The notes under the pieces are model-generated. The model was not told the origin of the DNA. It did no database searches and was given only the letters and a program-made list of their open reading frames with translations. Of a DNA stretch of 64,000 nucleotides, positions 47,641 to 59,700 are shown piece by piece. Origin of the DNA: Paralichthys olivaceus (taxonomy: Eukaryota; Chordata; Actinopteri; Pleuronectiformes; Paralichthyidae); contig NC_091100.1 in NCBI RefSeq assembly GCF_024713975.1, forward strand, positions 13,546,001 through 13,610,000. The letters are read 5' to 3'. Position numbers and translations under genes: made by a program. The stretch's first letter is position 1, and the number at the start of each line of letters is the position of its first letter.

Positions 47641-50600
47641 TTATATAAAACATTTTATATGGACATTCAATAACAAAAAAACATAATGGCAGTCAAGGTG
47701 GGGATATAGACATGACAGAGGAAGAGGACTGGTCATCGAAACCATAACAACTATGAAGAATGGCCACATCGTTTTACTATAATACAGTGGCAATGAAACC
47801 ACAACAGGAAAATGATCTTTGTGCGGCAGCCATTTTGTTTGTCAGAAGGACTTCTTCACTGTACTGTTGTGTCGAACTAGCTTCAAACCGCTAGCTGCCT
47901 GTCACTCTCCACAGAGTTTATGGGTAAAGAACACAACTGGGCTCGGCTGCTCAGGAGTCAAATATGAAAGACAAGATTCATGCAAACTTCTTTTTGTTTT
48001 TTTTTTTAAACTTGACAAGACTCGCTCATGCTGGTTTGTCCATGCCTACAGGGGCTCCAGAAGTCCGACTCTGTGTGTAACACTTCTCAAGCTGGGAACC
48101 AGAACGTGCTAGGGACTGTTGGTTAGCATCTTTGGCTAGGTTCTTTACTTTTTTTCTTAGTCCAGAGCACATTCTATATCAATATGGAGATATTTTAACT
48201 GAAAAAAACAGCAGCACATTTGATAGAAAAGAAGCAACTTAATGACCTGCAGGTTTTTCCATAAATGTAAAAAAACCCATTTATTTTTCACCATTTTGGA
48301 ATATTAAAGGACCAGTGTGTGTGATTTGGATGTATTGACATTTAAATATAACATAGTATTCATAATTATGTTTTCATTCGTGTATAATCACCTGAAACTT
48401 TAATTTGTTAGTTTAAAATGAGCCCTTCATATCTACACAGAGAGCATGTCCTCTTTCACTGAACCAACAACATTGCACCGACATGTTTTTACAGTCGCCC
48501 AGAGTGGACAAGCCAATCTCTGTCTCGAGAGAGGGCCTTTCACCTATATACTCTACCTGAAGGCCACCATAGGTTCTGCTGAATGATTTGACATACAGAG
48601 GTGATGGGAGGGGTTGCAATGAACAACCTCACCAGTAGATATCACTAAATCCTACACACTGGTCCTTTAACCTGCGTGTGGTCGAGGACAACACTTTCAA
48701 GCATTTTACTGGAAATCGGCCAAGCTGACGGATTTTACAACTGAAATGTAAGGAGTTTGCATTACAAAAATGTATATTTTAAAAAAAAAACGGAAAAAGA
48801 CAAGAAAGCAGTTGGATTTTAACAAAGTGCTACAGGCCTATTTCTTCCAAATGTCTCAGTCACCTGCAAAATATGGACATGGAAAGAAAAAATAATCCAG
48901 CCTTTCCTGCATATTTTGAAATATAATAAATGTCATGCTAGCAAATCCTATAATCAACCAAAAAACCAAACAAATTCAAACACCAGCCTAGATTGACTGA
49001 ATATTTAACTAAGAGGAGGAAATAAGGTATGGTAGTGTTACAAGCATACCCGTAGTCTGTCACTACTCAGGTACGCTCTCAGCTCAAGGCCTTGCACCTT
49101 ACTGAAGAACAATTAAAGATATAAAAAATGAAAAGATGAAAGAAAGCAAATAAAGACAGCAATAGGATTATCAAGGATTATGATAACAATAATAAAGATT
49201 ATATATTTATACATACGGCAGAAAAATGTGCTTCCTACAAATCTTTGGAACAAAAACAAAAGCCAAAAAACAGCCACATTTTGGAAATACAACGGTATAG
49301 AAATATGCACAATAGTAAGGTGTTTTGCATTTAAATATTTTCTATTCATTCGCCAGCAGAATCTCTCTCTTGCTCAGTACTTGCCGCTGGCAGCGTCGCG
49401 AACACAATTACCAACTAAAGTAGGTTTCAGGAAGACTCATTCAATGTTAGACTCTGCTCTATAAAAGATGGAGCGTGAAGGGAAATATCCAAATAATAAA
49501 TCTCTACCTTTAAAAAGGATCAACAAATGCTCAAACTCCAGGATTTTGGATGGAGGATGATTTTAATCTTTTAAAAAAAACAACTAAATGAGCAAATGTT
49601 TTTTTTTTTTTAATTAGTGTAGTGTTACACTTCCTGTAGTGTTGAGTGGTGGCTGCAAACAGAGCGTAGTGAAATCCTGTGCATGAAAGGATGAAGTGAA
49701 TCTATAGTTGTGTTATGTTGACTAAAGGTGGAATATTACTTTAATAGAGGCTATTTTTCTGATTTCACTCTAATCTACACGTCCCATAACAGCAGTGGCT
49801 GCTGTGTGGCTGAGTCAAACAAAAATAATGTTTTTTTAATAAGAATAATTACAATAATAATAATAATAATTTGGTAACTTTTTTTCTCTAAACTAATTGC
49901 ATATCATAATTTTTTTTTTTAAAGTTTAAAGGTTCACCATTTCCACATACTAAGAAAACTCGAGGTAAGGAACAGCTTTGATAACCTTCCCTCCTTTAGC
50001 TTTCGGACATGATCTCTGTAGCGTTAAAAATCATCGCATCATCTCTGCACGCCGCCATCTTTCAATTCCCCCTCCTACCAGAACACAACGAGTAAGGAAA
50101 TCCTCTCTCGTTACCATCTGCCCACGTTAAAGAGGACTTCCAAAACTCATTAGTGGGTGTTTTATTGTTATAGTGACTCATCATTCTGCTTAGAAATCTG
50201 TGTTTGGATGCTCGGTCGATGCTCCTCACTCCTTCCTACTGCTCCACATTTTGTGGACACCTCGCTCTCCTGCTTCCCTCTCCTTAAATGTCGAGCGTGT
50301 GCGGGCCACAGCTTTCGGCCTGTTCGCCTTACATGGTCGACAGCTGTTTAAATGTCAGTTATCCACATACAGCCTTTGGAAGAATGCCTGGGCTCCATCT
50401 CGAGTCTTGTGCTGCTGAGTGCGGAGGGAATAAGAAGGGGACTATAATACAGCCGTGCAATAGGGAAGGTGGCCATTTTAAGTCTCTTTTTTTTCCATCT
50501 TTTTTTTTTTTAATGTAAAGGCCATTCATCAGTCTTTAATACAGCATTCCTCTATTTCTGTAGTAGCATATATAAGAAAACGTGGGACCGCTCTGGGGTG

Positions 50601-50731
50601 GGATCTGAAATTTCTTTGCTGTGGTTGAATCCACGCTTTAAAACTGGGTGCAGTCCACCTCCACGACAACAGAGGGAGCTCTTTTAGAGTAATTCAATGG
50701 AAGAAAGGAGCTCCTGGGAAATGTAGTATCC
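47640..50731 (-). other. Probable 3' UTR and downstream flank of rbfox2
   Basis: Downstream of the rbfox2 stop, AT-rich with many T/A tracts. Minus-strand AATAAA signals occur at 50,161-50,166 and 48,280-48,285, so the 3' UTR could be about 0.6 to 2.5 kb. Vertebrate RBFOX 3' UTRs are usually long. No other coding exon was recognised. Confidence 0.45.
48304..48670. mobile_element. TTAA-flanked MITE (piggyBac-like ends)
   Basis: Left TTAAAGGACCAGTGTGTGTG and right end, whose complement reads TTAAAGGACCAGTGTGTAGG, form imperfect inverted termini. TTAA lies at both outer edges, the target duplication type of piggyBac elements. This 367-bp element family is, to my knowledge, very common in teleosts. 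The minus-strand open frame at 48,413-48,619 lies wholly inside it and is not a gene. Confidence 0.85.
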
Positions 50732-53700
50732 TTAGTAAGGGGCAAATCTACTGTAGCCTCCCCTGTACAGCGTTGCCTGTAAAAGAAAAACAATTAGTGA
50801 ATAAAATCAATGACTACATTTAATATGACACCATTAATTAAGCATCTTGGTCACATTAACCGGCTGACGGCCCGAGGAAATCACCCAAAGTTTATCATAT
50901 TGTATTATATGTGCTAAGTGTACCATTTGTTGTACCAGTCATGTATTTAATATTCTGTTTTTATTGCACATATTTACCATTACATATCATTCAAGTCAAA
51001 AGAACAAATCTTCTCTAAGTTCTGTTAAGTGTTGTCCCAGAGCTGTTGCATGTTTTGCTTAGTTTACTATCCAGCCTGGATCCTAGTGGTATAAACACAA
51101 AAAGCATTTAATGCATAGTAATTTGTGGCTAAAATGTTTTCAACAAATGTACAATTTTGGAGCCTCTTTTTTAAGTTTGAATAAATTTAAATCTTCGCTT
51201 TGCATCTTGTGGCTTGGTGCTACAGACACGATAGGAACGTGCTGAGAGGCGGACGTGAGCAATGTCAGTTATAAAAAAATATAGAATAATTGGAGGCTTA
51301 TCCTTTAAATAGTAGAATATAAATGGACTTACCATGGCTCCAACTCCATAGGCGGCTGGGGCGAGTGCAGCATGATAGGGGTCTGCCGTGTACACTCGTC
51401 CATAGCTGAGAGAAAACAGCAGATACATCAAGAATTATGCATTGTATAGAATCTAAAACCATAAAAATGAATCTGTGTTCCTCAAATTAGAATCAGGCAT
51501 CATGGTATAAAAAAAATCAACATGTGACCGAGGTGAAAAAGTAGATTTTAATTGAAGGAGGTACATTTCTGTACAAAGCCCAAAATCATCTTCTAGAATC
51601 TTAGGAAGGATGGAGGTCATGTTTAAAGCTCACTTCCTGGCCGGTGATTTGTTTAGGCACTACATCTGTCTCAAGACCTAGTTCTGCAGGTGTTGTCCTG
51701 TCAGATCAGGCTCTGAGATGTACTGAATATCCCACTTACCTGTCACTGTAAGCTGCTGCTGCGGCTGCCGCCGCCGCAGGTGTTGCTACCGCAGCTGGCT
51801 GGGCGTAACGATACGCTGCATAGCCACCCTGTGAGGAGGCGATGAGGAGGAGGACAGACGGGGGAAGAGGGCATTGTGTACAGTAGCAGAGAGAGAGAGA
51901 GAGACACAAATGAAAAGAGAGAGGTGGGACGGGACAGAAAAAGAGAGTAAATGCTTGTTAACAGATTCCTGTTTTTCCTCTGCAGACTAACAGACTAGTA
52001 GTGAATCTAAAGGGTTACGTTGTGAGAAAAAATGCTGAGAAGAGAGCGGAAGATTAACAAGCAGTCAGCAAAACTGGCTAATCTGGTGCAGTACAGCATT
52101 CACAAGGACGTAGCTCAGGCTCTGTGTGTGTCTCTCCCTCCATGACAAACCCGGGGAAGGATTTTGTTGAGGATTTTACTGTTTGAAATCATTTTCTAAG
52201 TTAATATTTTTCCCACTGAGCGTTGGACAGGGAGGGAGAGAGATTTCATACCCATAACTGTGCCCCTCCCAACTTCCCCTACCAAAAACCCACAGTTAAA
52301 GAAAGGGGAGGGGGCGGCAGGATGATCGTGTCATTATTTATGTTTGGATGAACAGCTGATGAACAGACACAACAAAATAACTACAGGTGTAAGAAGACAG
52401 GTCAGCCAGTCAGATTAAAAAAACGGAAACACATACACACACACACACACACACACAAATACGCTCACGTGGCCAGTGATCAATCACTGATAGACACAGC
52501 ATGCTATCCCAACTCAGAACGTACAGTGTATTAGGGCAAAACATGTAACCTATTCATTAAAAAATAAATAAAATGCAAAAAAAAACACACACCGCCACAT
52601 TCTACCCTAAAGAATCAGTCGCGACCATGTCCCCACATTCAGGACCACACAGTTGCTGCTATGGGAAGAAGGCTGGACTGGGGGGTGGGGAAGTGGAGGG
52701 AGAGGAGGAAGGTAACATGATGATAAAGGAGGTGATATCACAGTATGTGATAAAGATTATAGGACAAAAGGAGGAGAAATTGCAGAAGAAAGTGAGAGCA
52801 GGTAAAGAAAAATGTATAGGACAGAAGATGGAATGAACAGAGGCCCTATTCACACCTGGCTTTAAAATACGTCCTGTGATCAGATCTCGCACCGTTCTAT
52901 ATGCAAATAATTATATACATGTTTGTTTTCTGTTCACTAGGACCAAATTATGTCATTTTGACCCAGTCAGAGTTTACAGATGTGCCTGATGTCCCTGTGT
53001 TGGTGTGTGTCGGCACAAGTGAGTGAGCAAGAGAGAGAGTGTCAGTGAGAGAGGAGTCAGGAGGAGCTGAATGGATCTCGTGCCACTGTGCTGTTAAGAA
53101 AGATTTTACCAGCTTACAAAAATTATCAGTCATTATGTGGTGATCAGCGTTGATATCATGGATACAAACAAATTACCGTATGGGCATTGAGTGTACTTTA
53201 GATTCACTCTGAAACTGTAGTGGTTCAAATCTGGTCCCAGGACGCATTGAGGACGCATTTAGTTGCATTCAGACCCGTGCACAGCGCTGGCCACTTGTGA
53301 TCGGATCACTCAGGGCAGATGCAAATACCAGGTCTGAACGGGGTCAGAGTGAGAAAAAGTGAAAGAAAGAGTGACAGAAAGATGGGGGGGTCTATAGAAA
53401 GAAAAGAAAAGAATGGGAGGAAATAGGGAGGACTTGGAGGGGTGGGGGGGGGTCAGCCTTGTAAGTATGTCTGCATGCTGACACTGATTCAGTTAGCATG
53501 CCACAGGTGAAACAGATAGGGAGATTCCTGGAAGGGGTCTGAATAAACTGCTGATGGAATAAATAATTTTTCTCTTGCATCCCTCTGTCAACTGCATATT
53601 CTCAGCTTTTAGTGTCTTTATTCATGTCATATTATTATTTCATAGTCTTTGCGAAGTTGCAATTACGTTATAATAATTGTTTTAGTCTTAAAGGGTATTG

Positions 53701-56700
53701 ATGAAGATGTAGTGTAACAAAATCCTGCTTTTTAACCTAAATTACCCATTTTTTAAATATTTGGAAACAAATCCTAAAAAAAAGGGTGCGAATTTGTCAA
53801 ATAATATGATATAATGTTCATTTGCCTCAAGAATTACATAAATTGCATCAAAATCCTGGATGAATTTTGATGAATGTTAGGTGATAACATCAGGGTAGAT
53901 GCCAATATTTTAGTTTTCACACTTACGAGTAAGCTAGTGTGTTATATGTGCAAAATTATCTGCACCAGATAACCACCAGTGCAGCATCCTGTTAAAGAAA
54001 GTGACCCACTGTTCAAGTTCTGTCCTTCTCTGCATCCAATTTTCCTGGAACATATAGATTCACTTCTCCTGACAAGATATTTTTTGAGAGACAGTTTTAT
54101 TTCGTATGCTCTTTAGGATTCAGATTGAAACTTAATTCTTTTCTCCCCCTTCCGCAACTCCACCCATGTCAGAATCCAGTGAGTTAGTAGAAGACAGAGA
54201 AGGCATTTCAATCTCAGATGGTCAATAATGTCTAGCAGCACGCAGTCATTGGAGACGAGGAGGATGCACACTGGCTCTCACACAGAGTGTGTCAACCCTA
54301 CCTGGGGCAATCTGCCACTAATGTCCTGAAACACTAGTCTACAGAGAGAACAGAAACAGCTATTGTCAACCTGGTCACACACACACGCACATACAACACA
54401 CCATTACACACTCAGACACATGCTCATAATCACATTGGTTCAAACTAATTCACAAATGCACAGAGACAAACCCTCGAGGAGTCTACTCATGAATGTGGTT
54501 AAGGTGTGTTTGTGTTGGATTGTTTGTGTTTCTATATGTATAGGATGGACGGTGCATGCTGATGAAAAGTGAACATAACTGGAGAAATTAACGATTGGGT
54601 ATACAGTACATAGATTGTGTCTCTTGATGAATGTAAACACCCAAAAGTACACGTCTCTGGGTTTGGTCTGTGCCGTTTCACACTTGAAAACCCACAGGCA
54701 AGATGGGGGAAACATAGGTGAGGAGGTGAGGCAGTGGAGGAGAGAGAGCGGTATACTTACATAGAGATCAGCCGCACCGTAAAAACCATCCTGATAGGCC
54801 ATCACACTGAGAGAGAGAGACGAGAAAGGAAAGAAGGAAAGGAGAGAATATAGAGGAGTGGTGGTGGAATGTCGAAACAAACAAAAAGAAATAATGGTGT
54901 GATGCGCCACCGTGTGGGCATTGCAGAAAATAACAAACGAGGGTGGCAATTGAGGGGGAGAGAGAGAAGTGAGAAAACGGTGCCAAACAGATTGTGAAAG
55001 AGAGAAGAGAAAGAGGGGTGAGATTATTACACACCGTGCAACATGCAAGACAAAAATACCACCTCTTTGTATACGAACACACCGACTACAGAGTGATACT
55101 ACTGCTACTGCAGCCGGTGAGACTAACATCTAGTAAAAATACTGTTCCATTTGATTTGAATGCACTGAAGAGTCATATCATTGCTACTCCAGAGGTACAA
55201 GGAAATGGTATTTCAGCTCAGCAAGCGATCAACGTCATTATCTTAATAAAAATATATTCAAACACACAGCATGCACAATTATAAATGACTGTTTTAACTA
55301 AGTGAACTCATGCATTTAAGAAGGTACGTATGACATAACTTTTTATTATCAGTACTGCTACTGTAGTTTGGAATGCTGTTTATGTGTGCTTACCCAGGAT
55401 ATGTAGGGATGGCAGGTTGTGGCACAGCTGCCCTGACTGCACTGTAGACGGGCCGGGCACGACCCCGGAGATGAGCGCCTCGAAAGGTCGCCGCAGTGGA
55501 AGCAGCTGCTGCCGCTGCTGGGTATGGGAACCCTGGTACTGAATGAGCAGGAGAGAGAGAGAAATCATGAAGACAGAGAGAGAGCAGCTTCTATTATCAT
55601 TTCTAATGTTTTATTTTACTTTTTTCATCACATCTCTGTTTATGTGCAGCGCCTGTTCTAATCCTGTCTGTTCGGAACGAGCTGTTTGTTTGGCCTGTGG
55701 TGATGCTGGTTGCAGATTACTTTCTGAAACTGTAAAAGTGACCTGCAGTAATCAAGCCGTGACAAGCAAAGACCAGCTGAGGGACTCGGTCCACAGAACC
55801 CTGAAGCTGCACCACCACTGCTGCACAAAGAGCTGTTCACCTGTTTGTTCAAAGTTCAGACTGAACTTATCACACTATAGTCGACATTGCACTTCCTTCT
55901 GCCTTTAACCAAACACATGCCAAGTGTTACGTCAATATGACGAACGGTTCTCAAGATATTAGAGCCACAATCAGACAGAGATTTCTAAAATTATTAAAAA
56001 AAGATGCAGATGACACGTGTCGTCTCACCTGTATAGAGCTCAGGACTGTACATCGCTCCAACCATGGGACTCAACTTCCATCCAGCTGTAGTCAACAGAA
56101 ACATGCAACACCAGTTTGTAAAAGTACTCAACAGGAAAATCCCCAAAGCGGTAACACATTTGTACGACTTGTTTAAAATAATCAAATAATCAATGTAACC
56201 GGATGACGCATGTTAAATCCCCTCATGATTATAGAATCATGGTATGATTTACAAAAGTGTATCAGTCAAATCATGATGACAAGCAAATTGTGAGGAAAAT
56301 TAACAAAATAAGTTTTTTGTCCTACACATTATCCATAAAACATAATTCATTTCATTAACATTCATAACATTTCTACATTATCTGTTTATATTGTATTACT
56401 CAAAATTGATAATGTGATACTATCTGTACAGAAAAGAGTATAGTATACACAGGATGTACTACCGTATGGAAGAGCAGCAAGGCCCTCTCCGTTCGAATAC
56501 GGCGTGGTCATCTTCTTGTTCGTCATCACTCTGGCTGTGGCGTTATTGACCTGGACACCAGAGGAAGTGGTCAGAGGCCATTTCAACCCACTTCATTAGA
56601 AACACTGGTATTGAGGAATGGTCCAAATGATGCAGAGATCGATAACGTTTTAAGTTTGTGTTTTATTCTGAAGCTGAAAAGTATAAATGATCAGAGTTTT

Positions 56701-59700
56701 CATAATATTCTTGTACTTGAAGTCTGAGGTGTCATTATACTTATAAACAGTTTCTTTTAGTTATGACGGAGGTTAATTCTGTTGATGAGCAGCGATGGTA
56801 ATTGATGCATGCGCTTCTTTTGAAGGAGAAAGACATTGAAAACAAGGATCCTGGTGAGTATCAGGCAGTTTGGCAGACAAACAATACAACCATTGGCACA
56901 CGGAACAAAGAAAACAACAAAATATTCCAGAACAGATGCATTCAAAAAGAAATCCAAGACCATTATAGTGCTACCTTTAAAAAATAAGGGAGGGAAAAAG
57001 AAGGTGAATTAAGCGGCAGATTCATCAGTTGAACACAATGCAAAAAACATCAATCCAAGAGTTCATACAAAAATTACGCACAGCCAATCAAGAGCGCATC
57101 ACATCACCAGTGGTGAGCAAAACGAGCCAATCAGCAAGCATCAGATGCAGCAAGAGACCAATCAAAAAGAGGCTGGCAGCCTTCCCAATCCAATACACAT
57201 CATACAGAAAGAGGAGGAAGGGTAGGGAGAGAGCACGACAGAGAAAAGACAGAAATATGGAGGGATGCAGGAGGAGGAGCCAGTCCACATGAAAAGACAC
57301 AGAAAAAAACATGTACATGATGGAGGAGAGAGACAGAGAGAGTGAATAATCCATCCAAATGTGCAACTCTTCTATTGAACAGACAGCAACAACAAGATGC
57401 AGCACACACACACACACACACACGCACGCACGCACAAAACACATCCTACAATTCGCCTACATTGGCTCTAACTGTATGTGAGCGATGATGAAGAAAGAGC
57501 GAATGGATCAAGAATGAGTACAGAGAGAGAACAGTCGAGAGAGGATGGGGGATGCAAATATCATTCCTCATAAAAAAAAGAAGATAAAAAATCAAATCAA
57601 ACCGAGGTTGTGAAACACTGCCAAGCATTCTAGATCAGTGTCGCACACCGGGAGAAAACCTTGAAGCACACAACCACCAACACACACCATCCAGAACCAA
57701 ACTGACCGAAAAGGTCAAATAAAGACACCTCCTTACAGGGATGATTGAAAAAAGCTAATCTGTGGCTGGGTTTGCTTTGCTGGGGTCAACTAATTATTTC
57801 ATGGCAGCTTTTTTCTTTCTTTCTTAAACATCTCAAAAGCTACATATCAAATACAAAAAGTAGATGTGCCTGAAATGAGTGTATGCTTGCATCCTTCTCT
57901 AGCTATTCCTCCACATATTTGTTCTTTATTTTGAAAGTTAAAACTGAGCAGTGGTACCTCTACAACTATCTACAGTCTACAACCATGATAAAGAAAGTCA
58001 TAATCGAGTGCTACAGCAAATCACCATGTACACATGACTATTACCCTCTCTCCAGTAAAGCTAACACAGCACTCATGCTTCAGCATGCTGTCCCACTAAG
58101 GTGCAAAAAATGCAGCTATTGGCTGACACATGACACAGAGAGATGACATAGTACTACAGTATATGGTGTCATACAGATGACAAGAAAGAGAGTAAACCAT
58201 GCAGGATATACAGCTCTGGAATTAAATGCTCAATGCAGTTAGAGAGGTGATTGGAATGAATGCATAAGAAGTGGTAGTCATAGTTGTTGCACTTGCAGAT
58301 AGATGCAGTACATTCAGTTATACAAGTGGCCTTCATTTTGCCATGCGGTCAATGGCTAATCTCGTAATCGTTTCATTCTCCACCTCCCCAAACAATCAAT
58401 CAATCACAGGATTAGCCAATCCGGTTCTATCAATCAATCGATCAATCAATCGAGCCCCCTGTGCTGAAGGGAGTCTCTCATTTTGGGTGTTGGGTGCATT
58501 TTATTTCATTTGGACGGATGGGGTGGGGGGAGGGGTCATTCAAAGATGATGCCATGTGTACACAACTTACCGTTGCCAGGGAAACGGCGTGAGGACACGC
58601 GAGCAGTTACCGTGGAGACTGACAACAACAACAACATACAAAAATCATCAGGGAAATAGAGAAAATATATGTAAGAAAGAAATGATGAACCAAAAAGAAA
58701 AAAAAAAGAAAAAAAAACAAACAAACAAAAAAACGAGGTAATGAAAGGCAACCCCCACCCTGTGGTAGAGAGGAAGTGATGTCACAGGTCACGTGTCAAC
58801 AGTCACCTACAAGTATCAGCCATTGCACGACAATCTAACCTCTACTGTTTTAAAAACCCTGCTACAAACATAGATCATACAAAGCTTAGAAAACAAATGG
58901 AAACAGATCATATCAGAAATTTAAATCTAACTTGAGAGGGAAACTGCGCAGAAAATATTTAAATCACAAAAAAATGTATTAAACTTAGTCCCATTCTCCA
59001 GAGTTTATTCTACCTGACTATATGATGGGGAGATGGACAGAGATATGGAGGGAGGGATGGACAGCAGAGATGCACAAGGGGACACAAACTGGGAGAGACG
59101 GACAGACAGACTGGCCTGGTGAGAAAGAGTGAAGAGAGATGGAGGAGATATATAAACACACACAAAAACAAAAGGAAAGAAGAGGGAACGACAGCTATCT
59201 GTTGCATTCTCTTCATTTGTTCATTCTCTCCTTGGTTTTTTTTTCAGCACACCCACACACAGAAAAGTGCAGGACATTCAAGACCATGCAGAAGAGCTTT
59301 AGTTGCTTCAAAAAAAGACTGTAAAGCGTGATTTGAAAATAAGAGCTGGAGCAAATGGCAAAAAGCGTGGTGTGTTTCATCTCCGAGGCCATTTGCAACT
59401 GAAATCCAAGCTCATGCCGACAAATTAAAGAGATATGTCACGACAAAATGCACTTCCATGAGATCTGGTTCTCTTTTTTTCAGGAGTGGTGGATGCAAGC
59501 ATGTGTGTAAACATATTGTTTTTACCATCCATCTCGCACGTCTGAAAACAGCTTCTTTTTTCTATTAAAGCATCAGAAATGACACCACATTTCTCCCGGC
59601 AGTCCCATTCCCAAAAACTGACCCCCTGAAAATGACCCCCATCATGCATCAGTCTCGTAACACATCACACATTGAAATAAAAAAGAAAAAGTGCGACCCA

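Noticed and set aside
54440-55129. 229-residue minus-strand ORF
   Set aside because: Only the 46-nt rbfox2 exon inside it is real. The remainder is intronic low-complexity sequence with no conservation signal.
55543-55908. 121-residue plus-strand ORF
   Set aside because: Lies in an rbfox2 intron on the opposite strand with no recognised domain.
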